Shown: one piece after another, positions 1 through 11,617 of the stretch
Layout of the letters: every line of letters starts with the position of its first letter
Position numbering within the stretch: the first letter of the stretch is position 1
Assembly: GCA_907165065.1 (NCBI GenBank)
Contig: OU015539.1
Span: 17,762,816-17,826,815 of the forward strand
Direction of reading: 5' to 3'
Length of the DNA: 64,000 nucleotides
Source of the DNA: Caprimulgus europaeus
Lineage: Eukaryota; Chordata; Aves; Caprimulgiformes; Caprimulgidae
Made by a program: the position numbers and the translations under genes
Notes under the pieces: generated by a model
Database searches by the model: none
What the model was told of the DNA's origin: nothing
What the model saw: only the letters and a program-made list of their open reading frames with translations

Positions 1-3000
1 CTACAACTCCCTGGAGAAGCCTCTCTGTGGCTGGTGATGGCTTTGCCCAGGAACGATGTATGGGACCCATGGACAGTCTGACCTTTCTGCAAACGCTATT
101 AAAACAACAAACAGAGCCCAGGCAGCTGGGTGAAGCCAATCTCCAAGATGGTTTAACCCATTCTCTGCCTCTCAGAGATGAAATGGCCACATGCATGGGT
201 GTGTGACACTTGGTTACCTCCCAGCTAAGGGTCCACCCTAACAGAGGGTATAAAGGGAAAGGTTCACCCCTTCCCGTGAGCTACAGAGGTGCTGGCTGTG
301 CTCTGCAAAACATCTTTCCCAAAAAGCCAGTGTAATTTGTGCACTAGAAAGGATGACATCCATGCCCTGAGTAAAGACAACTCTTGGCTGTCAGACCACT
401 GAGAGGCCACAGGTGAAGTCTTGGATCCAGGGAGTCAACACTCCCTCTCCCTGCAGAAAAGGGGATCAGTCTGAATGTCCAAGATTTCCAGAATCTTGTA
501 CAAGATATCAGCCATATCCTCTCCATTTCTCATTTGGGAGGACAATCACAACAAAATATTAAAACCTCAGATTTCTACAAGACAGAACACCAAAGAATGT
601 TTTGAGCAGCCCCAAGCCCTGAACTGCTGCTCCACACGAGCAACCAAAGCGTTCCCTGCACACCAGGCACAGCTCAGTGCAAGGACCAATCAAGGGGACA
701 AAAACCAGCATTGGAAGCAAACTTGGAAGCAGGTGCTGTCTGAGAAGTGCTTCTGTTCAACTTGTACCACTGTGCTGGGAGAGGTGAAATTACAGGGGTT
801 GTGGGGGGAATATTCCCCTCTTTGTCAAAAGCTGAGAGAAGGGGAAAAATTCCCTGACAAATGTTTTTAAAGAAAAATTTCTCAGTCTTCACAAAGTATG
901 CAGCAGCACATCCTTAGTTTTTAATCTAACCAGCTCAAGCCATTCATTTCATAAAATAAAAATCACAAACTCACATATTCTAAGCACGTACTTTTCCCCC
1001 TTTACTTTGGAAAATGGAACCATTGCAGCTATTACTCCAAATCAGCAGTTTCCCAAATCAAATCAATGAGTGACTAGAATCAGTTGTGACCTGCAGAACC
1101 ACACCAGAACTGAAAGCATGCTTCTTCAGTTCAGTTTGCAAAGACGTTGGGTGATCTGAACCATTAACCATCTGCTAACTAAGCACCTCCAGCTCTTGAA
1201 AACCAATCAATAAGTTTTCCCCCTGCCTTCAGGGGAATACCCACTGCTTCCTGCAGTGACAGACAATGCCACTGCGCTCAGTGAGTTTGGGTCTCTCCCG
1301 TTTCTACTCTGCTGCTTTAACGCCAAAGCAGGAAGTCAGAACAGAAAGTTCCGAGGGAGAAACTCTGCTGAGACACAGCAACTCACAAACTCGCTCAGAC
1401 TTCCTTCTCCTCCAGTAATTCCTTGCCCAGAGGACAGACACTTTCTTCCCTCCCCTCCAGCCCGTTACACAACCTCCTTTTCTCTCTCTGCAGGTGTCCC
1501 CAAATACCTCGAGCGGCAGGACGGTATTGCTCCCCTTCCCTGGAACCAGCAGTATATTCCACAGCAAAAACCTAGCAGAGAATGAACACTGCCACTGTAA
1601 ATCGAGAACCAGAGCAGGTCCAAGCGAGGAGGTGTGGTTTGCAATGCTCCTGACGCGCCTCATCCCCTTCCCAGCACAGGCTAGTAGCCATCGGTTCAGA
1701 GAGCAGCACAAGAAAACCTGCCACTAAGCTCCCAAGGTAAACTCCTTGTAATCCTGCCTGATGCACAGCTCTGAAGGAGAAGGGCTTCCTTCTGAGCTGC
1801 CTTAGGCAACAGGGGGAGAAGTGGTAAGAGAGCAGATGATCCCTCACTTCATGCTGAGCTGACCTTCCCTGAGAAGCTCTAGCTGTGCGCGTAGGTAGCT
1901 TGCTGCCTACCTTACATCTGATTTCAACAAGAGCAGGGCTGGAAGCTACCCCTGGGAATCCTGCCTCAAGATTAATTCCACTTTTACATAGCTGGCAACC
2001 TGCTTCACAAAGAGAAGCACAGAGAGCTTAGGGAAAAAGACAAGGTGACACTGCAAGGAGACTTCCACAGCACTGTAAAACACACTCCAGGAGTGGGACA
2101 CACACCCCAAGACTTTCTCACTGAAGCAGCCAGGGATGCCACCCTCCACCTTGCCACTGGCCAAAGCACCCCTATGTCCCCAGGAAGCAAAGCCACCCCC
2201 TGACAGCTGGAGATGCTGTGGCTTCCAGGCAGCATGAAGTTGCCCTCAGCTGTGTCAGCTCCCACTAGTTAGGCCTGAGGACTTCTGGGAAGCTGACCAA
2301 GAGAAAAAGGAGCATGCTGAGACCCTGGCAGGCTGGCTCTTCATCACCCAGTATGGCTTTGTCCCCTTTGCTCACCCCCACCCCAAATGCCAGCCCTCAA
2401 GGACAATATTTGCCCAGCAAACAAGCTCTGCCATACAAGTCACAAGTGGGAAAGCCCAGCCTCTACAGAGAGCAAAAACCACTCCTCTGCTGATTCCCAC
2501 TGAGAAGACTCCAGCTGGTACCTGAAGAGCAGAGACCTCATCAACCTGCAAACAGAGGACCTACAAACAGCCCCATCCTCCCAGCAGCAAGCAATGATGG
2601 GACCTGCAGAAGGCAAAGGGAAAGGCAGGTCCTTCTCCATGTATTTTAAGATGGTTATTTCAAGCCCCAGACTAAAAAACAGGCGTGAAGGCTACTACAA
2701 ACCGTCACACTTGTCTTAACTCAGGTTTAACAGAGCCAGCAAGCTCCTCTGAGCCATCTGGGAGGGCTCTGCAGTGCTGGAGGGCAGCTCTGCTCCTCTC
2801 AGACCAGGAGCATCACCTCACCACTCCTTGCAGGCTCAGCTTTGCCTCAGCCCCAGGACCATGCATCCTTTAGGCCAGGCTCTAGCTGTGTAGCTGAGGC
2901 AAATAAACCCAAACAAACCCAGACCAAGTGAGCTACCTGCCTCTGAGCAGAGACTTTATTCACCATCTTGTTTACTGTCGATGCAGAGATGATGCTTAAC

Positions 3001-6000
3001 GCTGAACCATGGTCTTGGCTGGGATGCTGCTAGAACAGCACAAAAAAGGGAGCAAACTGTTCTTCCACACCTTTTGCAGCCTGTCCTGTCTCTAATCTCC
3101 TCCTGGGGTCCTTTATAAAGCTTCTCTTAGTACTGACCAGAACAAAAAAGCTTATCAAACACCAAAAATAAATAGCATTTTGAAGTCACCTTAATGAATC
3201 CTCAGCATTACATGGATAAAGGTCAGGAAATGCAAAAAGTTACAGTTCCCATAGAAATACTAATTCAGCCACATTGCACATCCTGTGTGTTTAGTGGTAC
3301 ACGTTGAAAAGAAACCAGCTTCACCCACCGATGCCAAAAAGGGCTTTGATTTAGTAAAGACACTTGAACACCACCCCCCACACGTCCTGTTCAGAGAAGT
3401 GGAATTGGAATTTCAGATGGAACTGGATTAAGCCAACTTAAGCACCATCACAGCTCCCCATATCCAGGGCAAGAGCTCTCAAGCATGATTACAGACTGAA
3501 GGTTATTTGCCCAACCTGAATAAAAGGACCCAGGCGTCAGAGCGGGCTGAGTCACCAAATCGCAGTCGGTGCACTTGGACGCAGCAGGGAGGTGGTGAGG
3601 AGAGAGGGGAGAAAAGAACTGACCAACCCTCACACACCTGTAACCAGTCACTGGGAATCCATTCCCACAAACACACATTTCTTTGGTACTGACAGCCTGA
3701 AACATCCCCCTGCCCACATCCCGCCTCACGGGACTGCAAACAAGAGCCATGCTGACCTCTCCCCACCACAAATCTGCACATCACTGCTCTCCAGGCTCCT
3801 GAGGTCTCATCTTCACGCTTTCCATAAAGCCCACACTACTCCCAGAGAGAACAGCTACAAGTGGTCTATTTGCATCCAGCAGCTTTGACTGAGCGACCTG
3901 ATTTGCATGGGAAGCGAAAGACTTTTTTTGTCATAGGAAATAAATTAAATCAAAGAGGTTTGTGCATGTGTAGGGGAGCAGAGGATTACACCTCTGGGTC
4001 TGGGAGGGAGGAGAGGTAGAGCAGAGGTCTTGCAAACTCCTCCCAGAGGCACAGGAGGTGAGGAGGAAGGAAGGCAGATCTCAAGCACAGGAGCAGAGCG
4101 TGCAGTGGAAGGAACGTGTACATCTGTAGGGGCACCCACACGGGTCCTTTCTCCCTCCAGTAAATCTGAATTCTTCTCCTAGTTTCCATGGTCTCGGACA
4201 GAAGGGCACAGTTCAGGACAACAAACACTTTGGAACTTCAAAAACCTGATAGGTGAAGAGAGAGGGTCTGGCAGCACTGCTGCTGAAGAAAGAGGTCCTC
4301 AGCCCTGCCAGACACCAGGGCACCCACACAGCCCCGTTCAGAGGACAGGGAGCTGATGGAAGAGGACAGGGAGCTGCTGGAGCTGCTCTCTGAGTGACAT
4401 CGACCCCAGAGCCCGCAGCAGCACACCCACACAGGACCACACAGTAGGAGACTTTCTGCCCACAGGGTTACTGTTCCTTCACTCACACCCCTCAGGCCCT
4501 TGCTGTCACCACCCCTTGGGGTGCACCCACCTTCCCTTTTGGGCTTCAGCATCAAGTCTCCAGGTTTTAAAGAGGCTTTGTAACCCTCCCCAGAGCTGCA
4601 ATGCCTGGCTGTCCCTCCGAGCTGCACAAGTCCCAGGCAGCACCCAACCACACCTGCCAAGGGCAATAACATGGATTTGGTCACGTTTTATCTTATCTAA
4701 GGGACAATGATGTCTTCCTTCTTGGGCAAAGCTCAGGAGCTCTGCACTCACTGAGGAGGGGAGCTGGCAGAGGCCAGGGGCTTCAGCCATTCCCAGCAGA
4801 GCAGGATGGCTCTGCCTGTCCCACCCCACCAACACCTGGGCAAGCAAGAGTTAAGGGGAAAATGAGGCTCAGCAATATTTACACATCTCCTCTCACCTTC
4901 ACCTCAGCTGCTAGCACAGGCACACAGCTCACCTTCCCCAGACACAGCACAGCCACGCTAGTCCTTGCCAATAGATAAGCCAGTCAATTTTATTTTACAA
5001 GACTGTTTGTCCAGAGAGAAGACTTCAAAATTCTTCATGCTGTCAACCTCCAGGTCACCTACAGCTTAAATTCCCAGCTGGAGACAAGTTCTTCATTTTA
5101 CAGAGGGGAAACTGAGGCAGATAACAGCCCTACTCTTACTCAGAGGTATTTCACTGAATGAGATGGAGATGTCATCAGCTGCTGTAACAGTGAGGGCCAC
5201 CAGGTTTTCCTGTACGAGGCATTAGATGTGCCTCCTCACACCTGCACCTCTCCCAAGCTCCCGCTATGCCCAGCCAAGAGCATACAGCTAGCCTGCAGTC
5301 TGCTTCTAACCCTCCTTTTCCAGAGGCTGGACTTGCCTAGTTATGCCCAGACATTGCTGGATTTTCCCCAAAAGGTCTGCTTTGCCTAACTTAAACAACA
5401 TATTTAGACACTCCACAATTTTATTTTTAACACCACACAGCTACCAGCCCTACTCCTCCTGCAGATATCCTGCTTGTAATTCCTCTGAAGAGGCTGAGAT
5501 GGGAGCACTAAGCAGCTAGATACTGCTACCTTGATTGCACAGCTACAACGACTGCACGGGACATTGTTCAAGCCTTCACTGCGTTGCTTTAGCCTTCACC
5601 CAGCACACATGCTAAAGGCTAATTCCTTCAAAAAGCTGCAGAAGGGGTCTGAGGACCTCTCCCCCTATTCAGAGTCTCATCTCCCCTTCAGAAGTGCAGG
5701 TTGCCTCAGCCCATGACACATCACTTGCTGGGAACAGTGACAGCTTTGCATCTGCCAGGATCTTGCCAGAATCACAAGCTCGGGCCAGCCCCGTACCCAG
5801 ACAGTGCTGGACCACCACAGTGGAGGTTCAGGGCTCCCAGGCACATTTTTAGAGGTCTCCTGCCATCCTCAGAACAACACAAACCTTTCCTGCGGGGCTT
5901 TTGGGTGTGTGTAATCCTCCAACACCCTTCTGAACCAGGCAGTGCCCTCCACACAGCTGGGGCCATTCACTGCTGCAGAAAAGTGAGATCAAGTCTTGCA

Positions 6001-8640
6001 CCAGCACAGAGATTAAAACCACCGAAGCAGGGACAACAGCTCCTCCTTCAGATGACAGCTCTGCTGGCTGAACTGCCATCACACCCTCACTAGGTAGAAG
6101 GTAGGGATGTTACAAGCCTCTTGGCTCCCAATCTTACCACTTGACAGGTTTTTCCACCAGCTCTGCCAGCCAGATGAGAGCACTGTACCATACCCCTTTC
6201 CCTCCAAAGCAAGCCAACGATTAAAGTCACAGTCTCTAAGAGCATGAGACAGTATTTGTTCCTGCTTCAGTGCTCTGTGACACAAGGTTAGAAGAAAAAT
6301 ACTTGGTTAAAAAGTCCACAGGGCTTCCCAATCACATTACCCCAGTCCAAACGAAGCACAGGAAAGCCCACGGTGGCTCCAGACTTCATCTCAGAGTTCA
6401 CAGCACCACCACAGCTATGAACCTGAGGTCTGGCATCGTTTTCTCCCAAAGCTCACAAGATTTGTTATTCCACTTGAGGTTCCCAGGTCCTGCAGTTAAA
6501 TGAAATACTGAGATTCAAGCATTCCTGGCAGCTTATACAGCCAAGCAGAAATCTCCAAGACAATCAAAAATAAGCATGAGAAAGCAAATTAAGAACATAA
6601 TTGTTAAAAAAAAACCCCAAAAACCCACTTATATCATCCCATGGCATTTTTTTTTTCCTCCAGTGTCTTGGCTGATGGTTTTTAAAAGCTTAGGGCTGGC
6701 AAACCTTTTGAACATATGGCCTGAGAAGAGCACACTGTGCTCCTTGCCACAGCAGTAGCACACAGGGAATACTTAGTGAATCCATCCCAGTGCTCCTTAC
6801 ACAGTTGCAGATATCAGGTTTGCTTCATAAAATGTGCAGTTAGGTCCAGGCATAGGGAAATCCTTCTGGGAATCAGCCAAGAAATTGAAGATGGAGGATG
6901 TAGGATGGGGAAAAGAGAACACTGCTAGAAAAATACTTAAGAGGGGTAACCAGAACATGAACAGCATCTCCCTTTCAAGGTGCTGGGCTAATCACACCTC
7001 AAAGGGTACACAGCAGCAAAGGACAGAAAGTCTTACTAATTGTTGCAATTCTGCTCTTTTGATGTGACAACAAACTGAATCATTCAAGATTCAGACATTC
7101 AAATTAAACCCAGTATTTCCACCTCACATACAGACAGCAAGCAAAGGCGTCTGGCAGGAACAGAGAAGATTCTGCTCCACTCAGTGGAAGGTGACACATT
7201 TCCAACAGCTGAAGTTTCCTGTCACTGTCTTTCAACTGGAGATGAGCTCCTGCAAGCAGGAGAGGAGAGGTGGGAGGATTTGGTCCCTAGAGCAGCCTTA
7301 TCAAATTAAAAAGATGCAGAAAGTGAGTAACACATCGGCTACGTTATGGAAACCAAACCTAGTTTACTGTACGTGAGGATCAATCTCTGCAAAGCTCTCT
7401 GACCATGAAGAACACTGTGCATGGAGCTATGTCCATGTGATCCATGTTACGGCCGACTGTCCTCATCCCAGCAGTTTATTCTCTGAGGCTGCCTGGCAAA
7501 GTCGTGAGTTCCAGCAGACCCCCAGCACTGCCTGTGTGCCCCACAGGGAATTCTCCTTCCCAACACAACCTTCAGCTCAGCCAATGGTGGGGTCTTGATT
7601 CGTTAGATGCATCAAATTGGGGTGGGGGGAGAGATCTGAGTATTTGATGGGGACAAAGCAGCCAAGCAGACTTGCCAACCGGACAGTTTATGCTGCCCAG
7701 CTTAGCTGGCCACAGCTGAGAGACCAAGAGAAAAGTGATGCTCTGAAGAATAAGAACATTATTTGCCCACCAAGGTAGCTCTGGGGATATTTTATACCAT
7801 TTTGTGAAAGATCTTAAAGTTTTAAGCCTCAGGCCTCACATCAGCCTCTGTGCAGGAGGATGCCCTGGCACAGAGAGGATTCTCTGCTCCAGCCCACTGC
7901 CGTTGCTCAGAACCTCCTCTGGACCACCCGAACTGGTGAGTGGAAGGACAGACTAGAGCAATTACCTGTTTGATCTAGAAAAGCAATTCTTGTAGCCCTC
8001 AGGAGATGTGTATATATATATTCATCTATATATACCTGCTTATATAATCCTCAGAAATAAATATAGCTCTTGAACACGAAAAATAAGATGCAATTGCCCC
8101 TGAACCTGGGTAAGGCAAGGGTAGAAGTTACCAGTTTTCTGAGAGCCCCTTGATGCACAACAGCCATCCTCTCCATCAGCATAAGCAAGGACTCAACGGG
8201 TCACGTCTAAACAAGCGAGCTGTGTTGGGATTATCTTGCCTCCTCAGGCTATTCCTGAGCACGGCTGTCTCCCCGTGTCCCAGCCTGCTGACCGCCGGCC
8301 TCTTTCCCCTTGGCTGTTTTCAGGAAGTCCTACAGGAAGGACCTGAGGTTCAACACACAAGTTCACTGAAGTGCATCCCATGGGATGTTAAAGAGAAAAA
8401 CGCTGCACTCTTGGGAGAGGGAAAGCTCTGGTGGTTTTTTCCTTCCACAGAGAAGGAGAAGCAGCACTAACACGGCTGCCAGAGGGACCTGCGTCATCTT
8501 TACTGTGCTGTGTTACCTGCACCTGGATTAAGAAACATCCCCCGAAGAGAGGATTCTGGAATAAAGTGAGAAGATAAAAGATCTCCAGTGAGGTCCAGCA
8601 CGCAAGACCAAAGCCCCTGGACCTCGTCCCAAGCAAGGAC
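1..8640. other. No gene recognised
   Basis: Ordinary non-coding sequence with no convincing exon, structural RNA or intact repeat that I can support. A short (TA)n lies at about 8009-8045. If the minus-strand exon at 9170 is real, this is its first intron. Confidence 0.5.
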
Positions 8641-9500
8641 CCGCAGACTTCAGAGCGACAGAGGCGGGGAGAGGTGAAGGGACAGCCGCTCCCGGCGCGG
8701 ACCCCCCGGGCAGCGCTCCCCACGGCCGCGGCCAGGCCCGGGGAGCGGCAGAGGCGGCGGCTTTGGCGGGAACGCGGATCCTCCGAGCCCACCCTGCGCC
8801 GGCCAGCGAGCACCGGCAGCGGGGAGGAGGCGGCTGTGCGGCTAGGGACAGGCGGGGACCCCCGCAGCGCACAGAACCCCGGCCCTCCGCTCCCCTCTGC
8901 CCACAGCCGTGGGGGCGGGACGGGGGCAGCGAGGGGAGGCGGGTGGAGGAGCGCCCGGGGCCCTTCGCCGGGGCGGCCGCTCCCCAGCACCGCACCGGCC
9001 GGGTCCTCGCTACAGGCTCGGGGCCCGCCGGGGGTCCTGCCCCGGGGGGGGTCCCTGCCCGGCGGCCGCACAAAATGGCAGGGGGCGGCAGCCTGGCTGG
9101 GGGGACCGGTCCCCGGGGACAACGCGCCCTCAACCCGCCCGCCCCGGCGAGCCCCTCACGCCGCTTACCTCATCCGGGCAGCGGCGCGGAGCGGAGCGGG
9201 CACCTGCAGCCGCCCGGCCCGGGGGACCGGAGCCGCCGTTAGCGCTGGAGGCGGCTCCGACCCGGAAATGAGCGGGGCCGCGGGCGGGCGAGGGTGAACC
9301 CGCCGCACGGCCGGGCCGAGAGCGGGGACCGTGGCAGCTCCCTCCGCCGCCCGGCTCCTCCCGCCTCGGGACAAGCCGCAGCAGCAGCCACCCCGCCCCG
9401 AGCCCCGCCGCCTGCCAGGGGACACGAAAGCCCAGGCCGGGCAGCCCCCAGCGCCGCTCGCAGCCGCTCCCCGGGCAGAGCCCGGGCTGGGTGATGGAAA
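8640..9500. promoter_or_regulatory. CpG island
   Basis: About 860 bp of dense CpG sequence with long open frames on both strands that are a by-product of GC content. It contains the minus-strand splice donor at 9170. The plus-strand sequence AAAATGGCAGGGGGCGG at 9071-9087 contains a YY1-like AAAATGGC. Confidence 0.8.
9169..9300 (-). other. Candidate non-coding first exon of a minus-strand gene (CD151 by synteny only)
   Basis: A strong donor GATGAG|GTAAGCGGCG on the minus strand ends an exon at about 9170 inside a CpG island. No coding exon of a tetraspanin is visible in the 9 kb to the left, so the rest of the gene would lie outside the window. In human the next genes after PNPLA2 are CRACR2B and CD151, and CD151 has a non-coding first exon; that is the only reason for the name. 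The 5' boundary near 9300 is a guess. Confidence 0.4.
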
Positions 9501-9577
9501 AGGATCAACGGCAGCGAGTAACGGGGCCCGGCTGGGCGGCTTGGGCTGTGCTGGCACGGGGGGTGAAAAAGCTTCAT

Positions 9578-9945
9578 CGGCGGTTGCACTGGGCGGCAGC
9601 CAAACCCAGGGACTCGCTCACTCACCCCCCAGGGACAGGGGAGAGAATTGGGGGGCAAGGGTAAGGAGACTCGTAGGGGGAGAGAAGAACAATTTAATCA
9701 TTGAAATAAAACTAAACTTATAATAATGATATTAGAAAATAATGATAATAATAGTAATGAAATATGGCCAATGAGTGGCACCCAGTGCCATTGCTCACCA
9801 CCTGCCGACCCAGCCCGGCCCGTGCCCAGAGAACAATCCCGGAGGAGCGACAATCCCGAACCGAAACCGCAATCCTGGGAGAGCGAGAGCCCGAGCAAGA
9901 GCCAGAGAGAGCCAGAGAGGAAGAGCCCCTCATGGATCTCCTGCC
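9578..9945 (-). mobile_element. Truncated ERVL-like LTR (3' part), minus orientation
   Basis: The reverse complement carries GGTGGTGAGCAATGG, an ATTATT-rich stretch, CCAATTCTCTCCCC and GGGTGAGTGAGCGAG, in the same order as the solo LTRs at 27681 and 33653. The 5' part is missing and it abuts a CR1 to the right. It sits about 280 bp upstream of the minus-strand CpG-island exon at 9170-9300, in the same orientation as that gene. Confidence 0.75.
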
Positions 9946-9967
9946 CATGAAGTTACACTTGTAAGGG

Positions 9968-10268
9968 AGCTTCTAAACAGGAGGGAGAGGGACTTTGTAC
10001 ATGGGCAGAGAGTGACAGGACAAGGGGAAATGGTTTTAAACTGAGAGAGGGGAGATTCAGCTCAGATATTTGGAGGAAATTTTTTACCCAGAGAGCCCAG
10101 GTTGGCCAGAGAAGCTGTGGATGCCCCATCCTTGAAGGCATTCAAGGCCAGGTTGGATGGGGCCCTGGGCAGCCTGATGTAGTGGTTGGTGATCCTGGTC
10201 TACAGCCAGGGAGTAGAACTGGATGAGCTTTAAGGTCCCTTCCCACCCAAAGTCTGGGACTCTATGAT
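9968..10268 (+). mobile_element. CR1 LINE 3' fragment
   Basis: It contains the CR1 3' block GTGACAGGACAAGGGGAAAT, CCAGGTTGGATGGGGCC and GGATGAGCTTTAAGGTCCCT, and ends GACTCTATGATAT, the usual 3' terminus. It is 5' truncated and non-coding. It has diverged from the other CR1 copies, so it is an older or different subfamily. Confidence 0.9.
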
Positions 10269-11284
10269 ATGGAATATCCAATTAGCAAAGCCCAATGCCC
10301 ATGGAGCTGATCCATGGCAATATTCCTCACCCCTGAGCTCTTGCGCTTGCAGACGGACAAAGTCCTTCAGTGCCAGGGACACAAATGCCAACATGAGGAT
10401 GTTCTCAGCGTTTCTCTCCTGACAAATCCCAGCTGAACCCAACCCCCAGCGCTGGTCTGGGGGCTGAACAGAACCAGCTCTGCCTAGCTCACACCAGGAC
10501 AATGCTGCATTAACTACAGCACTTGTGCCTGTCCTGTGATAGCACATAACAAAGTATCTTTCTACACTTTACTGCTGTCAAAAGACTGGAAAAAGACAAA
10601 AAAAACAGAGCCCAAGCCCTGCAGCACCTATCAGACACCTGTGGTAACAGCCCCCAAGCTGTGGTGTTATTTCCCCTGTCCCTGGGGATCCCAGCTCCCC
10701 AGCCCAGGGGGCAGTTCCAGAGGAGCTGGGCTGGCACCAAGCAAACCGCAGGCTTTTCCCCAAAGCCCAAGGGCTGTTGGTGTCCATGTGGCCCATCCAG
10801 AGATGAACCAGGGGAGAACTCGGTATCCAACTACAATAGAAAGACACACAACAGCCAGCGTCATCTCTATCACCAACTGAGACAGGGTTGTTTCCCCAGG
10901 AGATGCCCCTGGACTGGAGAAGTCTCAAATTTGTGAGTAATTTTTTGTTAATCCTTTCACAGATGCCAAGCACCTGCAGTTCCCACAGGATGGTACTTAA
11001 TTCCTCTTGGAAACCAGGGTTTACCCAGAAGCTCCAACAAAACAGAGGCTAATATCATTTGGGGCATTTTGGCTTGAGAAAGTCAAAACTGAGCCAAAAT
11101 GCACCATTTCTCACCTCCAGGTCAATGCCCCATTCATCGCATGCTGATGCATGTTTACCCTGTAAGGATTTTAAACAGGATGGACTGGATAAGACCCAGC
11201 AAACCAAACCCACATCGTACAGTGCATTCAAAAAAGTATTTAATAAATCTTTAGATGGCAAGGCAAGCAACTTACCACAGACAG
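10269..11284. other. No gene recognised
   Basis: Non-coding sequence between the CR1 at 9968 and the poly(A) site at 11305; nothing specific seen. Confidence 0.5.
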
Positions 11285-11304
11285 GTAAATATATTGAGAA
11301 AGTT

Positions 11305-11310
11305 TTTATT
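11305..11310 (-). terminator. Poly(A) signal AATAAA with GT-rich downstream element
   Basis: Minus-strand CTAATAAAAACTTTC is followed about 30 nt later by CTGTCTGTGG, a normal downstream element. This marks a minus-strand transcript end near 11285, most simply that of the candidate exon at 11438-11617, or otherwise of a very long PNPLA2 3' UTR. Confidence 0.6.
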
Positions 11311-11437
11311 AGAAGTTATATTTCTGCCAAAATAAATAGTTACATTTTCGTCAGCAAAACATTAGAAAAAAGAAACAGGAGAAAAAAAAAGCATCAACAG
11401 TTTAATACTGAACTTTTAAAGTGACTGTGAACACTAC

Positions 11438-11617
11438 TTAGTGACATTGCCATGTAAATACACTGCGTATGCTATTGCTGGTCTGGTCGAGCTGCTGCTC
11501 CGACAGCAGCGATTTCCACAGGATCTCCTCGTGTGTTGTGTGCTTCAGGGTCTCCTCAAACTGAGCGACAGCAGCAAAGTCCCAGGATACATTTAGCTCA
11601 AAGAGCTGCTTTAGATG
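11438..11617 (-). CDS. Candidate terminal coding exon of an unidentified gene (partial)
   Basis: After a pyrimidine-rich stretch and acceptor GAGAACAG|CAT, 59 codons stay open to TAA at 11440-11438. The frame starts HLKQLFELNVSWDFAAVAQF and later reads EEILWKSLLSEQQLDQTSNS; the last residues are SVFTWQCH. In the middle, 19 of 22 codons end in G or C, unlike the AT-rich flanks, and CpGs are frequent, which supports coding. An AATAAA lies 128 nt downstream. I do not recognise the protein. By synteny the gene between PNPLA2 and CD151 is CRACR2B, but no EF-hand or known CRACR2B C-terminus is visible. Upstream exons were not found; an alternative is a non-coding or very long PNPLA2 3' UTR. Confidence 0.4.
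   Translation of the reverse strand, partial: HLKQLFELNVSWDFAAVAQFEETLKHTTHEEILWKSLLSEQQLDQTSNSIRSVFTWQCH

Noticed and set aside
8388..9133. Long minus-strand open frame of 244 codons, with overlapping frames on the other strand
   Set aside because: It lies in a CpG island, where stop codons are rare by composition. It is Pro/Arg/Gly-rich with no recognisable domain, and all frames are similarly open.
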